DNA from: Prevotella aff. ruminicola Tc2-24
GTDB lineage: Bacteria; Bacteroidota; Bacteroidia; Bacteroidales; Bacteroidaceae
Direction of reading: 5' to 3'
NCBI RefSeq assembly: GCF_900110895.1
Contig: NZ_FOIQ01000005.1
Coordinates: 231,222 to 295,221, forward strand
DNA: 64,000 nucleotides
Below the pieces are notes generated by a model. It had not been told where the DNA came from, did no database searches, and saw only the letters and a list, made by a program, of their open reading frames with translations. How positions within the stretch are numbered: position 1 is the stretch's first letter; the number at the start of each line of letters is the position of its first letter. Position numbers and translations under genes: made by a program. Below are positions 36,774-45,451 of the stretch, one piece after another.

Positions 36774-36811
36774 TAAAAAAAGTCTCGTTTATCTATTAGA
36801 CAGACGAGACT
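36774..36811 (-). terminator. Terminator after the TonB-dependent receptor
   Basis: AGTCTCGT and ACGAGACT form an 8-base stem (36781-36811), followed on the minus strand by a T run (A run 36774-36780). Confidence 0.75.
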
Positions 36812-36851
36812 CATGTAAACTAACCCCGAAGTGGTGATTTTTAAGATTATT

Positions 36852-39293
36852 TCACAGATGGATGTTGATGTCGATGCCGACCTGGATGGGGTTAGCCTTT
36901 TGAGCGAAGTGGTGAAGACCGCCAGCTGCGCTCGAAGAGATAGCAAATGTATTATAATGTGTGTTTGTGATGTTACGACCCCAGAGGCTGACGACCACAG
37001 GACCGAAGTCGTAGTCGGCATGGGCGCCCATGAGGGCATAGAACTTCTGACTATAGGTGTTGGCCTCGTCCCACCAGATCTTACCCTGACCGTTCATGTT
37101 GGCACCAAGGGTGAGTGGTCCGATATGCCAGTCGAGCATGGCACTGGCGGTGTGCTGGGGTACGAAGGGCACGTAGTTGTCAGAGTAATCATAAATATAT
37201 GATCGATCCATCGTATGAATGCCTTTAGGCGTCATGTCGTCGATATATTCATCGAACTTGGCGTTGGTGAAGGCATAGGTAAGGCCCCAGTCGAGGGTAT
37301 TGGCGAAGGCACGTCCACGCAGGGTGGCCTCGATGCCGCAGGAGTGGCTCTTACCCGCGTTGACCATGACACGACCGTAGTTTGAGCCTGGCACCATGAC
37401 GGACAACTGCTGGTTGCAGATCTGCATGTAATACAGGGCGAGATCGAAATGGGTGCTGCCACCAAAGAGGTTCAGGTGGGTACCGATCTCGTAGTTCCAC
37501 GACGTCTCGGGCTTGTAAGAGATGGTATTCTCGATGGCGTCATAGTCGGCTGCCGTATGTGCCACATCGTAGTCGCCACGCATGGCATCCTGCTGATGGG
37601 CATTGAGCTCGGTCTGGAGCACATCGCTGAACATCTGGATATTGTAGCCGCCAGCGCGATAGCCTTTCGACACTAGGGCATAGATATTGCCGATATGGTC
37701 GTCGAGACTATAGGTGAGGGCGAACTTAGGCAGCAGCTGGGTGTAGGTCTTCCGACGACTGTCCACCACGTGTGAGGTGAGGTGATAGGTGGCCTGACGC
37801 TCGGCGGTGCCGCCTGTCATGTTCATATAGGCAAGGGCATCGTACTCGATCTTCACCTTGTCGACATTGAAACGGAGACCAAGGGTGAGCTTGAGGCGGT
37901 CGCCCAGGAGGAGATTCGACTCGTGGAAGGCGGCAAAGTTCCTGGAGGAAGTCTTGAACGTCTCGGGGACGGCCATCTCGGCACTCATCGAGACACCCTC
38001 GATAGCCTTCTGGACAGCAGCCTGGGCTGCCGCCTCGGCTCGCTGGACAGCCACGGCCTCGGGCATGCCCTGTGCCATCATCTGCTCGAGCATCTGCTGA
38101 TACATACGGGGGTACATAGAGCCCTGCATGGCACCACGCATGGCGTTGGTGATGGCATTGCTGATAGGCTGCGTGATGGCATCGCCGAAATAGACGGGGG
38201 CGTTGGTTTTGAGACACTGATGGGATACGAAGAGACCTGTGGTGTGCTGCCAACGACTGCGATTGTGTGAGCGGATGACGTACTCTTGTGTGAGGGCGTT
38301 CATCCTCTGACGCTGCTCAAGGCGCAGGAAGTCGGGCGTCATATAGTCCTGGTCCATCAGCATGAGATCCTGCAGGAACTGGTAGCTGGAGGTCGAGGTG
38401 AAGAGCAGGTCGCCCATATCGCGACTGAAGCTCATGCCCGTGGTCAGCATATTACGCTTGTAGCCGTTCATGATGGTGGTGGCTGGGTCTGCCACCTTGT
38501 TGTCGACGAGGTTGAGCTCACCATAGCCGAAGCCGTTCTGGTTGACGTACTGGTAATCGGCCGTCCAGTCGATCTTTGTTCTCTGGTTGGGAGCGAAGAT
38601 CAGACGAAGCTTGCCACCAGCCTCGTCGGTGAGGTCGTTCTTCTGGTCGAAGTTCTGGTTGTTGACAAAGCCCTTCAGACCACTGTAGAAGCCTGCCACG
38701 GAGAAGGCGAGCTTGTCGCTGGGACGGTGGTAATGAGCCACCTCGACATTGCCATACAGGCCCGTGCCGAGGCCGAGTCTGATATCCGTACCCTGATAAC
38801 TCATGGGGTTCTTGGAGTAGATACGCACCAGACCGCCCTCGGTGTTCTGTCCATAGAGCGAGCCCTGAGGACCACGCAGGATATCCACACGGTCGAGCAT
38901 ATAGAAGTGGTTGTTGAACGCGGCCTTCGACATGAGGGGGATGTTGTCGTAATACACGCCCACGGCAGGGTTGTTGATACGCGAGCCGATACCACGGATA
39001 TACATCGACGAGGTGAGGCGCGAGCCATACGCCGGCATCACGAACGATGGCACATACTGTGAGAGTTGTGACAGATCGTTGACGTGGAGCTGCTGGAGCT
39101 GTTCGGCACCAAACACGTTTGAACTGAGGGGCTGCAGGCGCAGGCGCACCTGTTCCTTGGGTTGGGATACAATGACGACCTCGTCGAGGTCGACCACACG
39201 AGAAGAGTCTGTGAGTTCTTCGACGACCTCGGCCTGAGCACTCAGGACCGTCACAGTGAGAAGACCACAGAGAAATAGTTTTCTATTCATCAT
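36852..39293 (-). CDS. TonB-dependent outer-membrane receptor with Met/Ala-rich insert
   Basis: About 813 aa with a signal peptide (MMNRKLFLCGLLTVTVLSAQA); a Met five codons upstream (39308) is an alternative start. The TonB box region is DEVVIVSQ near residue 35. The plug follows, with RGIGSRINNPAVGVYYDNIPL and DILRGPQGSLYGQNTEGG. The 22-strand-type barrel ends in PIQVGIDINIHL. It lacks the N-terminal carboxypeptidase-like domain of SusC and has no SusD partner, so it resembles siderophore, heme or cobalamin receptors more than glycan ones. An odd insert near residues 390-450 is rich in Met, Ala and Gln. A TACTTTTG promoter lies at 39334-39341. Confidence 0.92.
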   Translation of the reverse strand: MMNRKLFLCGLLTVTVLSAQAEVVEELTDSSRVVDLDEVVIVSQPKEQVRLRLQPLSSNVFGAEQLQQLHVNDLSQLSQYVPSFVMPAYGSRLTSSMYIRGIGSRINNPAVGVYYDNIPLMSKAAFNNHFYMLDRVDILRGPQGSLYGQNTEGGLVRIYSKNPMSYQGTDIRLGLGTGLYGNVEVAHYHRPSDKLAFSVAGFYSGLKGFVNNQNFDQKNDLTDEAGGKLRLIFAPNQRTKIDWTADYQYVNQNGFGYGELNLVDNKVADPATTIMNGYKRNMLTTGMSFSRDMGDLLFTSTSSYQFLQDLMLMDQDYMTPDFLRLEQRQRMNALTQEYVIRSHNRSRWQHTTGLFVSHQCLKTNAPVYFGDAITQPISNAITNAMRGAMQGSMYPRMYQQMLEQMMAQGMPEAVAVQRAEAAAQAAVQKAIEGVSMSAEMAVPETFKTSSRNFAAFHESNLLLGDRLKLTLGLRFNVDKVKIEYDALAYMNMTGGTAERQATYHLTSHVVDSRRKTYTQLLPKFALTYSLDDHIGNIYALVSKGYRAGGYNIQMFSDVLQTELNAHQQDAMRGDYDVAHTAADYDAIENTISYKPETSWNYEIGTHLNLFGGSTHFDLALYYMQICNQQLSVMVPGSNYGRVMVNAGKSHSCGIEATLRGRAFANTLDWGLTYAFTNAKFDEYIDDMTPKGIHTMDRSYIYDYSDNYVPFVPQHTASAMLDWHIGPLTLGANMNGQGKIWWDEANTYSQKFYALMGAHADYDFGPVVVSLWGRNITNTHYNTFAISSSAAGGLHHFAQKANPIQVGIDINIHL

Positions 39294-39333
39294 ATTACTA
39301 CTAATCATTGGTTGTGTTTTTTCTAACGCGTTG

Positions 39334-39341
39334 CAAAAGTA
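39334..39341 (-). promoter_or_regulatory. -7 element for the TonB-dependent receptor
   Basis: TACTTTTG on the minus strand, about 40 bases before the preferred start. It falls between the receptor and the nitroreductase stop at 39401, so the receptor has its own promoter. Confidence 0.55.
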
Positions 39342-39400
39342 CTATAATTCGGCGGATTATCCAATCCTCATTTATATGGATTTCATGATGATGCCGGGAT

Positions 39401-40423
39401 TTACGGCAGAAGCACGCTCTCGACAGGGCGACGCTGCGAGTAGGGTGTCCGCTTGCCATAACCCACACGGATGAGTACCGTGGGATACTGAGAGCCGAGG
39501 CCGAGGGCGGTGGTCATGGTGAGAGCCAGGTCCTTCACCTCGTTGGGCTGGTTCATGTAGCCGATGGCGATGTTCATGGCTGTCATCCTGAGCAGATAGC
39601 GCTCGAGCGTCCGGCCCAAGGCCACCCACTGGGGGATGGTGTTGTCGGCCGTCGTAAACAGGACCAGATGCGACGCGGAGGCCACCTTCTTCCTGTCGCC
39701 CTTGTTCTGCTGTTTGGCATTGAGGAACATACCCATGACGGGTTGCGAGATGAAACGGGGCAGGTTGGGAGCACCGAACACCGCATAGCTCAGTCCGTCT
39801 TGCGTGTCGTCGGAGTGTCTCTTGTTGTAGCGCATCCAGTATTTCAGCTCAGTCAGGAACTGCTTGTCGTCCATCTGCCGACTGTTGCCGGCGAAAATCA
39901 GGTCGGCTATCATGTTGAACTCATGACTACCGTTCCTGAAGAAACGAACATCCACAGAGGGCTCTTTCTTGAGTGTCTGCAAGGTACTGACGCTGTCGGA
40001 AGGGATGATGGTGCCATCATACACCGTCCTGTTCGTCTGTCGCAGCACGATCTGCGGGAACAACGGTGATGGCGTGATGGTGGTATCACGCTGCAGGTTG
40101 ATATGAATCACGCCGTCGTCGGCGACACTCACCTCTGAGCGATAGCCCTTGACACTGGCGGCGACGCAGAGGTTCTCCGTGGCACAGCCCAGACTGACGA
40201 AGAGCTCACGGTTGTCGGGGTCGACCACTGGCAGTGCCTTACCATAGTCGGGATAGATGTCGATACTATGATCGTTGATCTTGAACTTCCACGGTTGGGT
40301 GTTATGCCCTGAGGGGGCCTTAATGGCGTGTTCTATCATAAAGAGATAGTCTTCGTTCTGCGCTTTCGCTGGATTCATTACACTTGTCATCATGACTGCT
40401 AAAAATAATAATTGTTTTTTCAT
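39401..40423 (-). CDS. Exported nitroreductase-like (Acg-type) flavoenzyme
   Basis: A 340-aa protein. An N-terminal signal (MKKQLLFLAVMMTSVMNPAKA) precedes a nitroreductase-fold domain starting IEHAIKAPSGHNTQPWKFK, the FMN-phosphate binding region. FVSLGCATENLCVAASVKGY follows in the middle, with VALGRTLERYLLRMTAMNIA near the end. Acg-type members are diverged nitroreductases, some thought to sequester FMN. Export of such a fold is uncommon; it may be a periplasmic flavin-dependent enzyme. Its start overlaps the tetR stop by four bases (ATGA), so the two are one operon and the regulator probably controls it. Confidence 0.87.
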   Translation of the reverse strand: MKKQLLFLAVMMTSVMNPAKAQNEDYLFMIEHAIKAPSGHNTQPWKFKINDHSIDIYPDYGKALPVVDPDNRELFVSLGCATENLCVAASVKGYRSEVSVADDGVIHINLQRDTTITPSPLFPQIVLRQTNRTVYDGTIIPSDSVSTLQTLKKEPSVDVRFFRNGSHEFNMIADLIFAGNSRQMDDKQFLTELKYWMRYNKRHSDDTQDGLSYAVFGAPNLPRFISQPVMGMFLNAKQQNKGDRKKVASASHLVLFTTADNTIPQWVALGRTLERYLLRMTAMNIAIGYMNQPNEVKDLALTMTTALGLGSQYPTVLIRVGYGKRTPYSQRRPVESVLLP

Positions 40424-41016
40424 TGTTGTTTATTGTTTACCCATAAATCTATAATCTGATCAATACCTGCCGACAACTGTTGCCAGCCGTCGTCGCTGCA
40501 GAGGTCGATGCCGTTGTACACTTTGTTCTGCTCCTCGATCAGCGTCAGGTAGCTGATGGCCGCTGAGAGCAGGGTGGCCATGGCCGCCACCTCGGCAACA
40601 GGCGACTTGGTGAGGCGGCTGACCACACGAACCAGTTCGCAGCCGTTGGTCTCCCTACGGTCCCTAAGCAGGTTCACCACCTCGTTGTCGGCCGTCAGCT
40701 CCCAGCGGTGCAGTCGTTTCAGTACCATATCGCTGCGCAGCGTCGCTATCTGCTCATGGAACATCTGCTTCAGGCACGCCCCCACCCCTGAGATGTCGTG
40801 AAGGGGCAGTTCGGTGTTCACCCAATAGTCGTGCTGCAGGATATACTTGGCGATCAACTGGTCCATACCACCGAAATAGCGGTATATCAGCATCTTCGAC
40901 ACGCCTGCCTTCTGCGCCACGGCATTGATGCCCAACGACTCGAAACCGTCTGCCATGATCATGCTGCCTACGGCATCAAGGATCTTCTGTTCTGTTATTT
41001 CTCTGTCTTTCATCAT
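40420..41016 (-). CDS. TetR-family transcriptional regulator
   Basis: A 198-aa protein with an N-terminal helix-turn-helix at about residues 10-55 (ILDAVGSMIMADGFESLGIN, then AVAQKAGVSKMLIYRYFGG), the usual TetR pattern ending in YRYF. The C-terminal domain is variable and would bind a ligand. It is the first gene of an operon with the exported nitroreductase. Two GTTAC-type palindromes overlap its own promoter (41032-41074), which indicates autorepression; the inducer is unknown. A second Met one codon in is an alternative start. Confidence 0.92.
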   Translation of the reverse strand: MMKDREITEQKILDAVGSMIMADGFESLGINAVAQKAGVSKMLIYRYFGGMDQLIAKYILQHDYWVNTELPLHDISGVGACLKQMFHEQIATLRSDMVLKRLHRWELTADNEVVNLLRDRRETNGCELVRVVSRLTKSPVAEVAAMATLLSAAISYLTLIEEQNKVYNGIDLCSDDGWQQLSAGIDQIIDLWVNNKQQ

Positions 41017-41031
41017 GCAAAATAGTTATAT

Positions 41032-41074
41032 GTTACCACTTGGTAACTGCAAAGGTATGTTACTTCTTGGTAAC
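41032..41074. promoter_or_regulatory. Twin palindromic operators around the tetR promoter
   Basis: GTTACCACTTGGTAAC (41032-41047; 7-base arms, 2-base centre) and GTTACTTCTTGGTAAC (41059-41074). The tetR -7 element TACCTTTG (minus strand, 41050-41057) lies between them and the expected transcription start falls in the first. Likely TetR binding sites. Confidence 0.7.
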
Positions 41075-41280
41075 ACGCAAGAAAACGGCAAGAAAACGGC
41101 AATTATTTACTGTTCGTTAACGGTTTTGATACCGAAAGGGCGCTATCGGGAACATGGGGTCTGGGAAGCTGAGTGGCAAGGAGGTACAGCCGACAATTCG
41201 GCAGAAGATTGCGACAATTTGTCGGCAATTGTTTCTCGGCACAAGTCTTGAAGGTTATCTATCGACAAGCGGTCCCCCAG

Positions 41281-41400
41281 GCGGTCCCTGAGCCTGTCCC
41301 CCCCATCGCGGTCCCTGAGCCTGTCGAAGGGAGAACCGCGTCCCCTACCCCCAGGGCGGTCCCTGAGCCTGTCGAAGGGACAAAGCCTATCGAAGGGCCC
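41281..41400. repeat. PEPVEG-type dispersed repeats, group 3
   Basis: Three copies of GGTCCCTGAGCCTGTC(GAAGGG) at about 41281-41298, 41308-41332 and 41357-41380, with a degenerate fourth. Orientation is opposite to the other two groups. It occupies much of the tetR-clpB intergenic space (41017-41450), where no gene was seen. Confidence 0.8.
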
Positions 41401-41440
41401 ATAACGTAATGACAAACAATATAAGATAAAACAATAAAAA

Positions 41441-41445
41441 GGAGG
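41441..41445 (+). promoter_or_regulatory. Shine-Dalgarno sequence of clpB
   Basis: AAAAAGGAGGTAAATATG is a near-ideal ribosome binding site. Most genes in the window lack one, as is usual in Bacteroidetes. Confidence 0.7.
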
Positions 41446-41450
41446 TAAAT

Positions 41451-43958
41451 ATGACACTCGACAAATTTACAATCAAAGCACAAGAGGCTGTTCAGCAGGC
41501 AGTAAACACTGCCCAGATGAACGGTCAGCAGGTCATCGAACCTGTACATATCCTCAAGGGTATATTGGAGAAGGCGAAGGACGTGACGAACTTCATCTTC
41601 CAGAAACTCGGTGTGAACGCCCAACAGATCGAGATGCTCACAGAGCAGGAGATCAAACACCTGCCGAAGGTGCAGGGCGGACAACCGTATCTCTCTAATG
41701 ATAGTAATAAGGTACTCGTGCGCGCACAGGAGACGGCCCAGAAAGGCGGTGACGAGTTCGTGAGCGTAGAACCGATCCTGTTGGCACTGCTGAGTGTGAG
41801 CTCCACAGCCGCACGCATCATGAAGGATGCTGGGTGCACGGAGAAGGAGATGACGAAAGCCATCCAGGAACTGCGCCAAGGTCAGAAGGTGCAGTCGCAA
41901 TCGGCGGATGATAACTACCAGAGTCTGGAGAAGTACGCCAAGAACCTGGTGGACCTGGCCCGTCAGGGTAAGCTGGACCCCGTCATCGGACGAGACGACG
42001 AGATCCGTCGTGTGCTGCAGATCCTGTCAAGACGTACGAAGAACAACCCGATTCTGATCGGTGAGCCTGGTACAGGTAAAACGGCCATCGTGGAAGGACT
42101 GGCTGGCCGTATCGTGCGTGGCGACGTGCCAGAGAACCTGAAGGACAAGCAGCTCTACTCGCTCGACATGGGTGCGCTGGTGGCTGGCGCGAAGTACAAG
42201 GGTGAGTTTGAGGAACGTCTGAAGAGCGTAATCAACGAGGTAACCAAGGCCGAAGGGCGCATCATCTTGTTTATTGATGAGATCCACACGCTGGTAGGTG
42301 CCGGCGGTGGTGAGGGTGCGATGGATGCCGCCAACATCCTGAAGCCTGCCCTGGCCCGTGGCGAACTGCGTGCCATCGGTGCCACCACCCTGAACGAATA
42401 TCAGAAGTACTTCGAGAAGGACAAGGCACTTGAGCGCCGATTCCAGACGGTGATGGTGGATGAGCCTGATGAGCTCTCGGCCATCTCTATCCTGCGTGGT
42501 CTGAAGGAGCGCTATGAGAACCATCACAAGGTACGTATACAGGATGATGCCTGTATCGCGGCCGTACAACTCTCTGAGCGTTATATCAGTGAGCGATTCC
42601 TGCCCGACAAGGCCATCGACCTGATGGACGAGGCTGCCGCCAAACTGCGCATGGAGCGCGACAGCGTGCCTGAGGAGCTCGACGAGATCACCCGTCGCCT
42701 GGCTCAGCTCGAGATTGAGCGTGAGGCCATCAAGCGCGAGGGTGACGAGCCTAAGATTGCCCAACTGGATAAGGATATTGCCGAACTGCGCGAACAGGAG
42801 ACACAGTTCCGTGCCAAGTGGGAGGGTGAGCGACAGCTCATCAACAAGATTCAACAGGATAAACAGGAGATGGAGAACCTGAAGCTGGAGGCCGAGCGTG
42901 CCGAGCGCGAGGGCGACTATGGTAAGGTGGCAGAGATCCGCTACTCGAAGCTCAAGGGCCTCGAAGACGATATCAAGGCCATCCAGACACAGCTGGCCTC
43001 AGCACAGAACGGTGACTCACTGGTGCGTGAGGAGGTGACGGCCGACGATATCGCCGAGGTTGTGAGCCGTTGGACAGGTATCCCCGTGACGCGTATGATG
43101 CAGAGTGAGCGCGAGAAACTGCTCCATCTCGAAGAGGAGCTCCATAAGCGTGTGATTGGTCAGGAGGAGGCGATCACGGCTGTCTCGGATGCCGTGCGCC
43201 GTAGTCGTGCGGGATTGCAGGATCCCAAGCGTCCTATCGCCAGCTTTATCTTCCTCGGCACCACTGGTGTGGGTAAGACAGAACTCGCCAAGACACTGGC
43301 CGACTATCTGTTCAATGACGAGACGATGATGACCCGTATCGACATGAGCGAGTATCAGGAGAAGTACAGCGTGAGCCGACTGATTGGCGCACCTCCGGGA
43401 TACGTAGGCTACGATGAGGGCGGTCAGCTGACAGAGGCCGTGCGCCGTAAGCCTTACTCCGTGGTGCTGTTCGACGAGATCGAGAAGGCTCATCCGGATG
43501 TGTTCAACATCCTGCTGCAGGTGCTCGACGACGGACGACTGACGGACAACAAGGGGCGCACCGCCAACTTCAAGAACACCATCATCATCATGACGTCGAA
43601 CGCCACGCGAGAGCAGCTCAGAGCCACCATGCGCCCTGAGTTCCTGAACCGTATCGACGAGATCATCACCTTCACACCGCTCACCAAGGAGCAGATTGCC
43701 GACGTGGTACGCCTGCAGATGAAGAAGGTGACGGATATGCTGGCTCCTCAGGGCATTACCCTCGAGTGCACACCACAGGCCATCAACTACCTGGCTGAGC
43801 AGGGTTACGATCCCGACTATGGGGCTCGTCCTGTGAAGCGTGCTATCCAGCAGTACGTGCTCAACGACCTGTCGAAGAAGTTGCTTGCCGATGAGGTGGA
43901 TCGTACCAAGCCTATCGTCATCGATGAGTTCGGAGAAGGACTGGTCTTCAGAAACTGA
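41451..43958 (+). CDS. clpB: ClpB disaggregase (Hsp100 AAA+ chaperone)
   Basis: An 835-aa protein with the full ClpB order. It has an N-domain with two Clp_N repeats (1-150) and AAA-1 with Walker [10 protein letters not shown] near 205 and [13 protein letters not shown]. The coiled-coil M domain spans about 400-525 (EEL…[11 protein letters not shown]…[16 protein letters not shown]). AAA-2 has Walker [10 protein letters not shown] near 603, pore loop [13 protein letters not shown] and Walker [11 protein letters not shown]. With DnaK it resolves aggregated proteins after heat stress. Unusually for this phylum it has a strong Shine-Dalgarno, GGAGG at 41441-41445, five bases from the ATG. It is a single gene ended by a shared terminator. 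Confidence 0.97.
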   Translation: MTLDKFTIKAQEAVQQAVNTAQMNGQQVIEPVHILKGILEKAKDVTNFIFQKLGVNAQQIEMLTEQEIKHLPKVQGGQPYLSNDSNKVLVRAQETAQKGGDEFVSVEPILLALLSVSSTAARIMKDAGCTEKEMTKAIQELRQGQKVQSQSADDNYQSLEKYAKNLVDLARQGKLDPVIGRDDEIRRVLQILSRRTKNNPILIGEPGTGKTAIVEGLAGRIVRGDVPENLKDKQLYSLDMGALVAGAKYKGEFEERLKSVINEVTKAEGRIILFIDEIHTLVGAGGGEGAMDAANILKPALARGELRAIGATTLNEYQKYFEKDKALERRFQTVMVDEPDELSAISILRGLKERYENHHKVRIQDDACIAAVQLSERYISERFLPDKAIDLMDEAAAKLRMERDSVPEELDEITRRLAQLEIEREAIKREGDEPKIAQLDKDIAELREQETQFRAKWEGERQLINKIQQDKQEMENLKLEAERAEREGDYGKVAEIRYSKLKGLEDDIKAIQTQLASAQNGDSLVREEVTADDIAEVVSRWTGIPVTRMMQSEREKLLHLEEELHKRVIGQEEAITAVSDAVRRSRAGLQDPKRPIASFIFLGTTGVGKTELAKTLADYLFNDETMMTRIDMSEYQEKYSVSRLIGAPPGYVGYDEGGQLTEAVRRKPYSVVLFDEIEKAHPDVFNILLQVLDDGRLTDNKGRTANFKNTIIIMTSNATREQLRATMRPEFLNRIDEIITFTPLTKEQIADVVRLQMKKVTDMLAPQGITLECTPQAINYLAEQGYDPDYGARPVKRAIQQYVLNDLSKKLLADEVDRTKPIVIDEFGEGLVFRN

Positions 43959-43972
43959 AAAAGGTAAGAAGC

Positions 43973-44012
43973 AAAAAGAAAAGCATTCGCCATCAGCGGA
44001 TGCTTTCTTTTT
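43973..44012. terminator. Bidirectional terminator between clpB and the M6 protease gene
   Basis: AAGCATTCGC and GCGGATGCTT form a stem flanked by A-rich sequence on the left and T-rich on the right, so it can end transcripts from both sides. The stop codon of the converging M6 gene (43993-43995) lies in the loop. Confidence 0.75.
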
Positions 44013-45447
44013 TGCCTTTATGGATGTATATGCCTCGTCGCTGAGGTCGACCTTGGAGGCGACGCCCTTGGAGGTCGTACCAGTCTCCCTCTCCTTGGGA
44101 GAGCACGGGGGCAAGGTTCATCCCCGTCGTGACGACCTCGAAGGATATCCTGCCATCAGCAGACAGTTGGATATTGGTGAGCGGCAATGGCAGATCGGCA
44201 CACTCGTGCACCTCGAGGGTATCTGTGAGCAAGGGATAGGGCGACGTACTGAGATGACGACGACAGAGGCGCTTCTCGGTATCGACATACGCCGTCAGTC
44301 CTTTGGCCTTCACATAGAGTTCCCATGCCTCATAGTCCATCCCATCGGCATGTAAGAGATCATACCGCTTGGGCGTATATGCGTTCACGGTATTATACCT
44401 CCACGCATTCTGGTCGAAATACACGTGTGCGATGAGAAGGCCCTTGCCTGGGAGGTACGAGTCCCACCCACTCTGCTGACGGTTCTCAAGCACATAGAAC
44501 TCATCGCCCTGCTTCACTATCTTATAGGCCTTGCCCCCACGATCCACCGGCTTCAGGTCGGCGACCGTCATAGGTCCTGTGATCTCTTCGAATGTGAGCC
44601 ATCCCAGGAGACTCCGCTCGAGGGCGGAATAGTTGGGTGGGCACCAGCCCCAGGCGGTGTAGTTTCCTCCATCCATGAGATCCCACTCGTCGACCTGCGA
44701 GAAATCGTCCCCGCTGGTAGGATAGATATCCGGCAGTCCCAGACAATGGGAATACTCGTGACAGAAAGTGCCGATGCCACAGGGATGACCGTTGAACCAC
44801 ATCTCGGCACTGATACTGAACTGTCTGACGTTCAGTTTCTCTGTGACCTTCTCATTAGAAAGCAAGGTGGTGTTAGGCCATACATATTTGGAGAAGGCAC
44901 TACCTCCACCATTAGCACCATAGCCCGACATGATGAAGGCGATCTGCTCTATCGAGTTATCGCCGTCCCAGTCGTATGGCGAGAAGTCAACATGGAGCGA
45001 GTCGACGGCCTTCTTCAGGGCCTCCCTACAGGCATCCTCGGCATAGGAACGAATATTCTGAGCAGAATGACTCACCTTCACAGGACCAATGACATCGAAC
45101 TGAGCGTTGAACTGTCCTCTGGACTGGTCGCGGAAATAGTCGGCGGCACATCCCACCCCACCACGTGTGTTGCTACTCGACACATTGAGCAACTCGTGGT
45201 AGTAGGTCTTGGGATCGCTCATGCTGAATGCCATATCGGCATACTGCACGAGGATGACAGCCTGACGATAGACGCGCAAGGGGTTCCAGTCCTGATAGAA
45301 AGGAGGCAGACCGCGCGTGGTGGCACGCTGCGCCATGCCCTCACCATGGACACAAGGAACACGCTCGAAGCACAAGCGCTCTTGTGCGCTGGAAGCCAAA
45401 GCCACTAGCAGCACAAGAGCGCCTATCGTCAGAAGTCTTCTCTTCAT
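43993..45447 (-). CDS. Secreted M6-family zinc metalloprotease
   Basis: About 484 aa from MKRRLLTIGALVLLVALASSAQ; a Met five codons upstream (45462) overlaps the fumarase stop. The catalytic zinc motif is HEYSHCLGLPDIY (HExxHxxGxxD, metzincin type), preceded by a domain with YFRDQSRGQFNAQFDVIGPV, typical of M6/immune-inhibitor-A-like peptidases. The C-terminus WYDLQGRRLQGRPQRRGIYI ends in a basic tail. Similar YDLQGR…GIYI tails are frequent on secreted Prevotella proteins and may act in surface export. It lies four bases behind fumarase and is probably co-transcribed with it. Its last codons form part of the terminator shared with clpB. Confidence 0.9.
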   Translation of the reverse strand: MKRRLLTIGALVLLVALASSAQERLCFERVPCVHGEGMAQRATTRGLPPFYQDWNPLRVYRQAVILVQYADMAFSMSDPKTYYHELLNVSSSNTRGGVGCAADYFRDQSRGQFNAQFDVIGPVKVSHSAQNIRSYAEDACREALKKAVDSLHVDFSPYDWDGDNSIEQIAFIMSGYGANGGGSAFSKYVWPNTTLLSNEKVTEKLNVRQFSISAEMWFNGHPCGIGTFCHEYSHCLGLPDIYPTSGDDFSQVDEWDLMDGGNYTAWGWCPPNYSALERSLLGWLTFEEITGPMTVADLKPVDRGGKAYKIVKQGDEFYVLENRQQSGWDSYLPGKGLLIAHVYFDQNAWRYNTVNAYTPKRYDLLHADGMDYEAWELYVKAKGLTAYVDTEKRLCRRHLSTSPYPLLTDTLEVHECADLPLPLTNIQLSADGRISFEVVTTGMNLAPVLSQGEGDWYDLQGRRLQGRPQRRGIYIHKGKKESIR

Positions 45448-45451
45448 TTCT

